A stretch of 64,000 nucleotides of DNA, taken from contig JAIVFH010000012.1 in NCBI GenBank assembly GCA_025765595.1, positions 62,001 to 126,000 of the forward strand. The letters are read 5' to 3'. This document shows, piece by piece, positions 43,717 to 54,938 of the stretch. How positions within the stretch are numbered: the stretch's first letter is position 1; the number at the start of each line of letters is the position of its first letter. The notes under the pieces are model-generated. The model did no database searches and was not told the origin of the DNA. It saw only the letters and a program-made list of their open reading frames with translations. Source of the DNA: Obelidium mucronatum. Its lineage: Eukaryota; Chytridiomycota; Chytridiomycetes; Chytridiales; Chytriomycetaceae. The position numbers and the translations under genes are program-made.

Positions 43717-46634
43717 TCAAATCATTTTCAGCTCTAAAACACTGCAAGGTTCACTGATTATATCCCAACTATCCATCCTCACTGCGACAGCCACAAGTCT
43801 TTCTTTTTGTTTTTTGCCTGTATTCTCTTGATCCATCAACTGCAGCAAAACAAGAAACTCTCTTTCAGCAGTGAATCCCAATTGCAACACACCCTTATCG
43901 TCTAAATCCCTCCCTCGCTCTATCCTCCAAATGCTCGAAAACAAATACGAGTTTCCTTCCTGCATTTCAACGACGCTGCGATACAATGCATCCGACGAAT
44001 TGAAACGCAATGGGGAAAAAAATTGCGCGAAAGATCCTCCACTATCCTGTTCCACAATTCGCAAAGGAACAATTGCAAGACCCAAACAATTGTTGAATCC
44101 ATATAACTCAAACGCGGATTTGAGGACCAATTCGGGAGTTTTGATGACACATATTTCAGAAACTGAAGGTAACGCAAAAAGCAATCGCGGAAATGATTCC
44201 GGGTGGTTATGATGCCATAAAGTAGTCAACGCAAGGAGTTCGGGCTGTATTGGCTTGGTGTGAAGAACATGTGTTGCTGTTGGTACCGCGGAGTTCGCTT
44301 GCGGTGGTTTGTTAGGGGAGTGCCTTGGTGGGATTGCCTTGGTCTTAATAGAACTTGAAAACAGTAGATCTTGAAGAACTTGCGAAAGCCAATGCTTAGG
44401 AACGGTTTTGGAAAGTCGTTCAACTGCCATTAGGAAGGTGTTTAAAGTCAAAGGATTTACTTCAGCGTATCGTTTTTGAGCGCGTCGAGCAGGGTAGGCT
44501 ATTCCAAGAAGTAGGCGATGCAGCCAGTTTACAAGAACATCGCGCTGGTCAAAAGCATTGGCAACTGCAGGAGTCGGGTTGAACAGCCAATGAGCATCGT
44601 CTCCAAACAAATCGCCACACAAGAACTTGATTCCCAGGAGGAACTCCATCTCGGACCTATCACTAAACATGGAGCTGCTAAATATATACTCGTTGTAGTC
44701 AGTCCAGATACCGGTGTTCAAAAGACAGTTTGATATCATGAAGGCGGGATATTTTGGGTTATCGGTCTTGAGCAGCGGTGTGAGAAGAAGATGTGAATTC
44801 AACAAGCCGGAATAGTCGGGGACATTGTTGACTGTAATTCGATCAAATCGGCCGTCACTCGAAGAAGATTCGCCTAGTTCTTGTGCAAGCGAAAACATGC
44901 ATCCGACGTGGAGCTTAATCTTGACATTGAGGCGCTCCAAGGCAATCGAAGAAGAATAGAAAACCATCCCAAAAAAGTCAAAGACATCGGTTCCAGCTTC
45001 ATCACGTTCGCCAATTCTCTGATGGTTAAACATTCTCACGACATCTTCTACGTTGAAAGTTCGGTCGACAATGCCTCCCATCGATTCCAAATATTCGAAG
45101 TCAACCATCGCCGGATTTGCTTTGTATTGTTGGACATAATTCCTCAAAATCCTCCAATCTTTGTCGGCAACAATGTCCATCTTCCCATCTTTACAAAACC
45201 CAAACCGTATTTCCTCGATGGCATTCTTCACGCGCGAGTCTAACCCCGGTAATTGGACAGGAGGCAACAAGCACTTCTCAGATTGAAGAAATTGAGAATC
45301 GCCAAAGGTAGTGCCGAAGACCCTAGCGTCAAGATCTCCGTCCGATAGATAGGCACACATGAGCAACCGCTTTCGATCTGCTGACTCGGTGCCTGGTCCG
45401 AAATATCGGAGGTCCTTTCGCTTGCAGTCTCTTGCTTTTTTCTTTCGTAAATACTCTTCATAGCATCAGACATGTCTGCATTTGGCGACCCGTCTGGTTT
45501 GGAGATGGAACAACCAGATCCCCTGTTGTATCCGAGGAGTATCTTCTGGGCCGTATAAGCCTGCGATTTATCACGCCACAAGCAAAAGACTTTATGAATA
45601 GCTTTGGACGACTGGACGTCGAAAAAGCACACAAACGGCAGATGGGCCGCAAGGGAGGCCTCAAAATCTTCCGCAAATTCGCAAATAGCAGAGTAGATGG
45701 CATCGAAGATCTGCGTTGGTACGGCCATACCAACGTATAAATATGTCAAGACAGCAAGATTGAGAGTGAAGTCTGGATTTGTCCGAGATGGTTTGGCTCT
45801 GCCCAATCGCATGATGAACGTGAGAATCAAAATCTGGCGCGCGAGAATAGTGGGATTCAAATCATTAAGCAGGAATTTCATGCTGACATTGTTGGAGTAA
45901 AAGCCTTTTGGTCTGTTTTCTGCAAACTGGAACTTGAAATCATCCAAGGTGGCATACATATGACGAGCATCGCCACAACCTTTGTGTTTTTAAAATCACA
46001 CATGTCCGTTAATTGGGAAGCAACGGACATACATGTGGTGTTGTCGCTCACCCCCCATCAATACAGAAAAACTCTTGAGCTTCTCTACTGGAACACGCTT
46101 CAACGCGTCGCGAGTTGTTTCCCGATCATTCAGTCCCTCATTTCCAGCAATAAGACTTCGTGCTGGATCATGGCCGACAGGAAAGTACTCGAATCCCGTT
46201 GGCATGGAAACAATGGTGGGACGTGTAAACACACTTGTTGCTTTGACAAGCAACGGATCGAGCTCCGAGACACGCTTGACACCGAATAAATTCACTAGAG
46301 AAGCCACGTCTTTGTGCTGGAGCAAGTCGGGGTCCAGTTCGTGAAGAGAGTTTTGTCCGAGACCCAACTGGATTGCACACAAGACAACTCTTGAGACCAA
46401 CTTCAACCTCCACTTTTCAGATTCAGTTCCACGTTTTTCTTCGAGAGAAAGAGCTGCTTTTGCGCTTGCTGAACTGTCGCTGTACTTTCCCATTTCAAAC
46501 AGCGAAGCGCTCTTGTTTCCAAGCAACAGATGATTCGACGGATCAACCTCGAGTCCCTTCGAGTAGCATTCGACTGCTTGCGCAAACTGCCGCTGCAGAT
46601 GGTACGCGTTTCCAGCAGTGCGGAATGTTGCCAT
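43717..46634 (-). CDS. TPR plus DUF4470-type protein (frameshifted)
   Basis: Exons 46634-46052 and 45979-43717 (72-nt intron). The N-terminus is a TPR unit (NAYHLQRQFAQAVECYSKGL). Across the intron the frame gives GGCGDARHMYATLDDFKFQF and LNDLNPTILARQILILTFIM, the hallmark of DUF4470, a fungal domain often linked to MYND fingers. Further on comes RYFGPGTESADRKRLLMCAY, then LSDGDLDARVFGTTFGDSQF. The frame breaks at a homopolymer (T6 at 45436-45441 on the + strand): one more base would join the two halves. The exon sum is 2846 nt, one short of a multiple of three. A collapsed copy lies at 54465-54893. Confidence 0.72.
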
Positions 46635-46837
46635 GGCTGGAAGCGTTTATGTTTTTATTTATTTCTAATTCTTTATAAGCAAGTTTCTCAAGCTTGAAGA
46701 AGCGGCGGCTCGATTTGCACCATTTCAACGGCTGCTTCTTCGGCGCCGGTTCTTCCAGCCGCGCTTTGCTTCGCGTGCTCCACAACAACGTCCGCATCCG
46801 TCGGCCAGATCGTCCGCCTGACACTAAGACAGCAACA

Positions 46838-48521
46838 GCAGAAAAACCACAACCCACTGTTTTCACGGATATTCACGACCCGCCACGCAGACCTTTCCAA
46901 ATCCCTACTACTTCTCCAATATCTCCCTCTCTATCCGCGATATCATTCACCGCCGCTGAACTCGAATACCGTCCTCCTACTCTCCAAATGTCCTGTGCCC
47001 TCGTGAATCGAAGAATGACTGTGAAAAAAGTTGATTCGATTCAGAAACATGCTTCGACAATGAATGCATCCAAATTGATTTTGGAATTGGATACTGTAAT
47101 GTCCGACATTAGCATGTTTGGAACTGCTGGTGGTTCCGATGATGGTTTATCAGCTGATGGTTTATCGGATCGTCCTAGTCGGTCTTCTTCTTTTGATGAT
47201 ATTTCTTCTACGGAGTTGGTTGGGAATGGTTGGGGTTTTGATGAAGATGAAGATGAAGATGTAGGGGATGATGAGGTTGCTACTACTGTGAGTTGGGAAT
47301 CAAATCGCCGAAGGCGATGGTGTACAGCTGAAGGCTGCATTGCGCGCGCCGAAGGGGAATTGTACCGCCGAAGGCGGTGGCTCGATCGTATTGCCTTCAT
47401 CGCCGAAGGCGATGGTATACAGCCGAAGGCTGTGAATTGTCTATACAGGCTGTGACTTGCTTTTTCATCGCCGTAGGCGATGGTATACAGCCGAATGCTG
47501 TGAATTTCTTTTTTTTTTATTCAGTACTTACTGCCGTAGGCGAATTGTGCCGCCGAAGGCGGTGGTTCAATCGTCTTGCCTTCATCGCCGAAGGCGATGG
47601 CATACAGCCAAAGGCTGTGGATTGTCTATACAGCCGAAGGCTGTGAATCGAAGGCTGTGAATTGCTTTTTAACTACCGTAGACTAATTGTACCAAACGAT
47701 GTATTACTAAAACAACAAAACAGTACGACACATTGGACCGAACTACATCACGAAATAGCGATCCTGATTTTGCCACACAAACATCGGCGGCAAGACATCC
47801 AGCACATTTGGTACGGCATATAGACCGCGCGAGTGTGTACACTGCTTCAGAAATTGCTGTGGACGAACGAATGGAACGAATGGACTCTGTTCGTGAAGAA
47901 GAAGACGTCACTGAAGATTTGACCTCGGAATTGTCAAACTTGGCACCTGTTGCAAAAAAGCGGCTGGAGTTATCGTCAGCTAGATTGGATTCACGGGACA
48001 GTCGGTATGCTGCAGCCATGCCTCATCCATCAGCGTCTGTATCGCCTCCAACCAGTCCACAAATTCAAACATCACCTCGAAGTCAAACATCACCAACTCG
48101 AAACACCGGAACTGTGAAACGAACCGGCCTCTCTCTTTTTCCTTCACCACCCGGTAGCACAGGAAGCCGATCTAGCGGTCGAGCAAGTACAGATCTGCCT
48201 TCCGTTGTTGTCCAGCGGCCAACGGTCAAAAGAAATGCTTCAACACCACCACCTCAAGCGCCCGCAGACATCCTCCGACCTTCGTCTCCGTTCCAGCCGC
48301 GACCCAACTCTCCATCATTCTTTTCGAAACGGTCAACTACTCCCACAGCACCATCCATGAGCAGTCCCGCGCCGCATTTCCAAACACTGTCAAGATCCAT
48401 CCATACCACGCAGCTCTCGTATAATCCTGCGGCAAACTCTTCTCTTCTCAATAGCGAAGATGACCCAGATGCCTTCAGCGGTCAACTCAAACTTCACACC
48501 AGTTTAATGTTCAACGCGTGA
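46838..48521 (+). pseudogene. Truncated copy of the PH-domain gene
   Basis: It is collinear with 33820-35330 of the PH gene at high identity. It lacks the GC-rich 5' part and stops at LKLHTSLMFNA, right at the start of the PH domain. It keeps the intron (47288-47722) with donor GTGAGTTG and acceptor AAAACAG. A fusion frame begins upstream at 46694 inside the sequence preceding the DUF4470 gene. Confidence 0.82.
47304..47660. repeat. GC-hairpin array in the pseudogene intron (expanded)
   Basis: The same CGCCGAAGGCG / AGCCGAAGGCT palindromes as at 34276-34500, but longer, with extra ATGGTATACAGCCGAAGGCT modules and a T-rich break near 47506-47520. Confidence 0.85.
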
Positions 48522-49271
48522 CAGGACCAGCCAAACTGCCATAATAAATCGTTTCATTCTTCCTATGCGCTTCGTATAACCGGTATGTTCATTGTTTTTC
48601 GTTTGTTTTCCGTTTATTGGAAAGTACCCAAACGAATTTTTCAAAACTGGATACCATTCGGCGCATTCCAGCATCTCGTCTCAAGTAAATTGTCTTCAGT
48701 CTGTTCAAATTACTTTGTGTTTACACCCTTTGGTATCCTCGAAGCACATAATTGTGGAAGGTATGCTTTCAGTGTCTTTTTTAGTTTGTGCTACTTCCAA
48801 CTCATTTTTTCCCCATAGCTTCTGTCCCAAGAGAGCGGTGCTACTAGTATTTGCGGGGCATGCTCCGCATGATATTCCGGTTCCTTTCCTTCTGAGACAA
48901 AAGACATGCTCTCATGTACGCCTAAGGTTGTGTATTCTGATAATTAATTTGTTGAATCTAATGTATGTATGTAGCGCTGAACTGCTGATATCATTTCGGA
49001 ATCAAGCGTCTTTTATAGCCTCGAAACTGGTGTTAAATGAATGTCGCGATAACATCGCTACTTTTTTGAAATCAATTTTAATCAAGCACTCAATTCCATC
49101 CTACAAAAAGTGAGTCTTTTAAAATATAATCATGATAAATGAATTTCTTATTCACAATCTGCAAAAAAAGGATACTGAAACTGATAATTCATGAAACAAA
49201 ATCGCTTGCGTGTGGTGGCATTCAATGTCCACCCAAAAAAAAGTGCAGCAACAACGAAAAGAAGTCACGAA
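48522..49271. other. Intergenic region, partner of 36935-37975
   Basis: No gene supported. It is similar to the first-unit intergenic region in its right part, which confirms the collinear duplication. Confidence 0.55.
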
Positions 49272-50985
49272 TTACAACGGATCGGAATATCTTTCGAATG
49301 CAAGGATGCATCGTTTGGTCACCTCGCTCTGACCCTCTGAAATGGCAGGAAGAAATGGCGCCACCTGCTCTATAAAGAAGCGGTCGGGCTCGTTGGCCGC
49401 TGCTAACTCCTCGCCAAATCGTGGCAAGACCATTTCGAGATAGCACGCTGTGGTTCTGTTGTCTAACCCTTGCAATCCACTTCTCAATTTCAGCCCTGGT
49501 ATGTCTGCATGCACCTTCATCCAACTAATGAAAAGAATCCATCTATGGCGAACAGAAAACACAGGACGATTGACAAACACTTTGAAGGCAGGAACGCTCA
49601 ACTTCTTCAACATCTCCCTTCCGTTCTCTCGAGGACACACCCGGCTTGAATCTGACTTTTCCCAATCTGGAAATAAGCGCGTCATTCCACGTGCGCCTAT
49701 CTCTATTGCTTGATCGTCAAATTTAGCGCAGTTCAGTTCCCATCCAAAAGAGCAAAACTTGAAGGCATCGCAATCCTCCAAAAACAAAAATATCCAAGCA
49801 CTGTTCTACGAGTTGTTGAAGACCAGCCAATGCTGCGATTTTAGCAACTTCAAGGAGGAGCTTGCATGGACAAAATACTCGATGGCGGTAAAGTGCTTGG
49901 TTTATGTAGTCAATGCAAATTGAGTCGCCTTCAGTGAGTTGCTCCGCTATTGCGGCTCTTTCCATTTGTTCCATAGGTTGGAGAATGAGTAGAACATATC
50001 TATCGTAGTTCAATGGATCTCTCTGGATTTGTCGATGCTTGAGAAACAGATGAAATGAATACATTCTTGAACGGAAGGTAACTTACCGGGCTTTGGCGCG
50101 TGAGGAGAGGCTTATTGTCCCTTGCTGCGGTTGTGTGATCTAAATCAAGTAGGGCTGCAAGAGAATCGCGTTCTGCAACTACAGACGCCAAAGTACTGGA
50201 CAGCTCTGCAGTTTGAGTTTCCAGTTTTTGGTTTCTTAGTTTCAAATCCGACTCTTGCTTCCTCGATACATCGAAATCAGCGGTCAGCTTCACGAAAGCG
50301 GTGGCAACATCATTCGATTCATTCGCGTTACCAGTGCGTAGAGAGGCTTCATCATCAAGTTCATCAGCGATAGGTCTAATTGTCTGGCTTGGACCACCAC
50401 CTTGATCAGTTTGGTGCAGAGTTTTTCTGTACTTGCGGGGAGGTTCTTCTGAAGGAGGTGCTAATGGTGAAACATTGGAATCAAGTTAGTTGAGCGAAAG
50501 TTTATGAATACAATAAATCACTCACATGGTAGGCGCTTGCGTTTTTTGCCCGATTGAGACGCGTTTTGGTGGGAAGGCGCGCCACGTTGGGTCGAGATAG
50601 CAGCGGACACAGCTGACAATGCAGGGTCCTCAACAATTTCCCCAGTCGCACGCGCTTAAATTATCGTCAGCAATATACTAGCCTCTACTTTCAAGGAACT
50701 ATTTGTCACCTGGGAACTGGAGTTTAAGCAAAATGCCACCAATTCTCACAGACTTGACGCCGGCGGCTTCTAACCAGTGCAATATTGATAGATTGAATTT
50801 AACGTCAACACAATGGCATCCTCACCGCGAAGACGGGCCATTCCCACCTGTGTCGCCACACGGGCAATTCGGTATCCTTGATCCATTGAAACCGTCACTT
50901 CTTCCCCAGAGTAACGCCTCAAGCAGACAAGAATATCTGACACCCTGAATTGCGCAGCATTTAAAAGCCGAACAGTGAGTCTCAT
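49272..50985 (-). CDS. BTB-like coiled-coil protein, copy B (one frameshift)
   Basis: Exons 50985-50826, 50769-50710, 50654-50526, 50460-50087 and 50022-49272 mirror the exon plan of copy A. Shared features are the start MRLTVRLLNAAQFRVSDILV, the basic motif QSGKKRKRLP, the coiled coil (VKLTADFDVSRKQESDLKLR), the helix AKIAALAGLQQLVEQCLDIF and the terminal EPDRFFIEQVAPFL. The exon sum is 1474 nt, one more than a multiple of three. The extra base fits a homopolymer at 49780-49790 (two A5 runs on the + strand), where the frame changes from DIFVF to LEDCDAFKF. The protein is strongly diverged from copy A, so the duplication is old or the copy evolves fast. Confidence 0.65.
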
Positions 50986-51054
50986 TGCATCTGTTGGTTG
51001 TTGTTTCATCTGAATGATTTGTTTTATTTCCCACAACTCCATCAAAACCCAAAG

Positions 51055-53935
51055 TCAAAAAATTGCTACAACATCTGCTCCCACTCATCACCGCCTGGAG
51101 GAGTGCTTAGCGCTCTCTAGGAGTAGTCGTTGCACAGACGAGAACAGGACGGATAATGAGTGGAGAGGTCTCTGATGTTAATGCCCAGTGCCGCGAGAGC
51201 TGCAAGAAAAAAATGCAGTGGGAGTCGCGATTTAGTCTCAAATGATTGGAAATAAACAAAAGAATAGTTGCAAAAAATAATCGAAAAATCCGAATTACCA
51301 GCACTGAACACGCGTGTGGTCCCAAGAATATTGCTACAACATCTGCTCCCACTCATCACCGCCTGGAGGAGTGCTTAGCGCTCTCTAGGAGTAGTCGTTG
51401 CACAGACGAGAACAGGACGGATAATGAGTGGAGAGGTCTCTGATGTTAATGCCCAGTGCCGCGAGAGCTGCAAGAAAAAAAGGCGATGGGAGTCGCGATT
51501 TAGTATCAAATGATTGGAATAAACAAAAGAATAGTTGCAAAAAATAATCGAAAAATCCGAATTACCAGCACTGAACACGCGTGTGGCCCCAAGAATATCG
51601 CTACAACATCTGCTCCCACTCATCACCGCCTGGAGGAGTGCTTAGCGCTCTCTAGGAGTAGTCGTTGCACAGACGAGAACAGGACGGATAATGAGTGGAG
51701 AGGTCTCTGATGTTAATGCCCAGTGCCGCGAGAGCTGCAAGAAAAAAAGGCGATGGGAGTCGCGATTTAGTCTCAAATGATTGGAAATAAACAAAAGAAT
51801 AGTTGCAAAAAATAATCGAAAAATCCGAATTACCAGCATTGAACACGCGTGTGGCCCCAAGAATATCGCTACAACATCTGCCCCCACTCATCACCGCCTG
51901 GAGGAGTGCTTAGCGCTCTCTAGGAGTAGTCGTTGCACAGACGAGAACAGGACGGATAATGAGTGGAGAGGTCTCTGATGTTAATGCCCAGTGCCGCGAG
52001 AGCTGCAAGAAAAAAAGGCGATGGGAGTCGCGATTTAGTATCAAATGATTGGAATAAACAAAAGAATAGTTGCAAAAAATAATCGAAAAATCCGAATTAC
52101 CAGCATTGAACACGCGTGTGGCCCCAAGAATATCGCTACAACATCTGCCCCCACTCATCACCGCCTGGAGGAGTGCTTAGCGCTCTCTAGGAGTAGTCGT
52201 TGCACAGACGAGAACAGGACGGATAATGAGTGGAGAGGTCTCTGATGTTAATGCCCAGTGCCACAAGAGCTGCAAGAAAAAAAGGCGATGGGAGTCGCGA
52301 TTTAGTATCAAATGATTGGAATAAACAAAAGAATAGTTGCAAAAAATAATCGAAAAATCCGAATTACCAGCACTGAACACGCGTGTGGCCCCAAGAATAT
52401 CGCTACAACATCTGCTCCCACTCATCACCGCTTGGAGGAGTGCTTAGCGCTCTCTAGGAGTAGTCGTTGCACAGACGAGAACAGGACGGATAATGAGTGG
52501 AGAGGTCTCTGATGTTAATGCCCAGTGCCGCGAGAGCTGCAAGAAAAAAAGGCGATGGGAGTCGCGATTTAGTATCAAATGATTGGAATAAACAAAAGAA
52601 TAGTTGCAAAAAATAATCGAAAAATCCGAATTACCAGCATTGAACACGCGTGTGGCCCCAAGAATATCGCTACAACATCTGCCCCCACTCATCACCGCCT
52701 GGAGGAGTGCTTAGCGCTCTCTAGGAGTAGTCGTTGCACAGACGAGAACAGGACGGATAATGAGTGGAGAGGTCTCTGATGTTAATGCCCAGTGCCGCGA
52801 GAGCTGCAAGAAAAAAAGGCGATGGGAGTCGCGATTTAGTATCAAATGATTGGAATAAACAAAAGAATAGTTGCAAAAAATAATCGAAAAATCCGAATTA
52901 CCAGCACTGAACACGCGTGTGGCCCCAAGAATATCGCTACAACATCTGCTCCCACTCATCACCGCCTGGAGGAGTGCTTAGCGCTCTCTAGGAGTAGTCG
53001 TTGCACAGACGAGAACAGGACGGATAATGAGTGGAGAGGTCTCTGATGTTAATGCCCAGTGCCGCGAGAGCTGCAAGAAAAAAAGGCGATGGGAGTCGCG
53101 ATTTAGTATCAAATGATTGGAATAAACAAAAGAATAGTTGCAAAAAATAATCGAAAAATCCGAATTACCAGCACTGAACACGCGTGTGGCCCCAAGAATA
53201 TCGCTACAACATCTGCTCCCACTCATCACCGCCTGGAGGAGTGCTTAGCGCTCTCTAGGAGTAGTCGTTGCACAGACGAGAACAGGACGGATAATGAGTG
53301 GAGAGGTCTCTGATGTTAATGCCCAGTGCCGCGAGAGCTGCAAGAAAAAAAGGCGATGGGAGTCGCGATTTAGTCTCAAATGATTGGAAATAAACAAAAG
53401 AATAGTTGCAAAAAATAATCGAAAAATCCGAATTACCAGCATTGAACACGCGTGTGGCCCCAAGAATATCGCTACAACATCTGCCCCCACTCATCACCGC
53501 CTGGAGGAGTGCTTAGCGCTCTCTAGGAGTAGTCGTTGCACAGACGAGAACAGGACGGATAATGAGTGGAGAGGTCTCTGATGTTAATGCCCAGTGCCGC
53601 GAGAGCTGCAAGAAAAAAAGGCGATGGGAGTCGCGATTTAGTATCAAATGATTGGAATAAACAAAAGAATAGTTGCAAAAAATAATCGAAAAATCCGAAT
53701 TACCAGCATTGAACACGCGTGTGGCCCCAAGAATATCGCTACAACATCTGCCCCCACTCATCACCGCCTGGAGGAGTGCTTAGCGCTCTCTAGGAGTAGT
53801 CGTTGCACAGACGAGAACAGGACGGATAATGAGTGGAGAGGTCTCTGATGTTAATGCCCAGTGCCGCGAGAGCTGCAAGAAAAAAAGGCGATGGGAGTCG
53901 CGATTTAGTATCAAATGATTGGAAATAAACAAAAA
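51055..53935. repeat. Satellite array 2, 267/268-bp unit, eleven copies
   Basis: Cores start at 51109, 51377, 51644, 51912, 52179, 52446, 52713, 52980, 53247, 53515 and 53782. The one-base length difference comes from TGGAAATAAAC against TGGAATAAAC. Linked variants (CTGCCCCC with CATTGAAC, CTGCTCCC with CACTGAAC) define two unit types that recur in blocks. Each unit also holds strand-consistent splice-like sites on the minus strand (TTTTTTTCTTGCAG and CTGGTAATTC). Confidence 0.93.
51081..51163. other. Candidate structured element (array 2 example)
   Basis: Outer arms CCACTCAT (51081-51088) and ATGAGTGG (51156-51163) and inner arms GTGC (51103-51106) and GCAC (51132-51135) surround the conserved core. 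The inner arm bases differ from array 1 but stay complementary. Confidence 0.55.
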
Positions 53936-53996
53936 GAATAGTTGCAAAAAAAAATACTGAACAAGAACATCAAAATACCAACCCTGTAGCTGAAAA

Positions 53997-54464
53997 GGTT
54001 TCGAAAAAATTGCTCGATTTCTACACCCATTCATCACGTATCCGGAGGGGCGTCTAGCGCTCTCCAGGAGTAGTCGTGCCGCTTGCCGAGAACGGAATCC
54101 GTGATGAATGAATGGTCTTTGAAATTTCCCGCGTTGAGCAGAGGTCGATATTCGAGGCTATAGGTGCCTGATATATCTGCGGATTAAGATGCTGTTATCA
54201 CGGACGAAGTCTATGGCATGAGTTTGTTTGTGGTTAGGTCACCGACAGTTTGTAAATAAAAGAGAAATTTGCTTACACAACTAGCGAGATAGGGGGTGGT
54301 ATGCGATGCGAAAGGTAGGAGGCGTAGACGCGTAGTTGGCAGATGTGGGGGATGAAGGCATTCCCGAATTTTTGTTTTGAGAGAAGTTTTGTTTTGATTT
54401 TGAAAACCCGACAACCACGGAAAAACGTCCTCCTGAACAGAGGCGAATAATAAAATGGATTGAT
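53997..54464. repeat. Cassette flanking array 2 (copy 2)
   Basis: Near-identical to 43243-43716, with small indels (for example a shorter stretch near 54185). It is followed by the relic of the DUF4470 gene's last codons, as in unit 1. Confidence 0.8.
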
Positions 54465-54893
54465 TCAAATCAGTTTCAACACGACAACGCTGCAAGGTTC
54501 ACTGATTATATCCCAACTGTCCATCCTCACTGCGACAGCAACAATTCTTTCTTTTAGTCTTGCCAGTATTCTCGCGCTCCTGCTTCCAAGCAGCAGATGA
54601 TTCGACGGATCAGCCTCGAGTCCCTTCGAGTAGCATTCGACTGCTTGCGTAAACTGCCGCTGCAGATGGTACGCGTTTCCAGCAGGAATGTTGCCATGGC
54701 TGGAAGCGTATATGTTTTTATTTATTTCTAATTCTTTATAAGCAAGTTTCTCAAGCTTGAAGAAGCGGCGGCTCGATTTGCACCATTTCAACGGCTGCTT
54801 CTTCGGCGCCGGTTCTTCCAGCCGCGCTTTGCTTCGCGTGCTCCACAACAACGTCCGCATCCGTCGGCCAGATCGTCCGCCTGACACTAAGAC
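54465..54893 (-). pseudogene. Collapsed copy of the TPR/DUF4470 gene
   Basis: The first TPR unit (NAYHLQRQFTQAVECYSKGL) is joined directly to the last 25 or so residues (VAVAVRMDSWDIISEPCSVV), removing some 2.3 kb. A 4-base deletion next to the original start codon (ATGGCAACATTC followed by CTGCTGG) also breaks the frame. The sequence upstream of the start is shared with 46640-46840, and the duplication ends at about 54893. Confidence 0.8.
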
Positions 54894-54938
54894 AACAGTT
54901 TACTTTCAACTTTCAAGATACTTCAGAGGAGAAACAAC

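Noticed and set aside
51107..53764. Repeated 80-83-codon minus-strand frames in satellite array 2 as a tandem gene family
   Set aside because: Array 1 does not keep the same frame or stop position although the nucleotide core is conserved, and all three frames of the putative exon contain stops.
41493..53935. Satellite cores as a CRISPR array or tRNA cluster
   Set aside because: The units are long near-identical satellites without variable spacers, the sequence is eukaryotic, and no tRNA A/B boxes or cloverleaf could be drawn.
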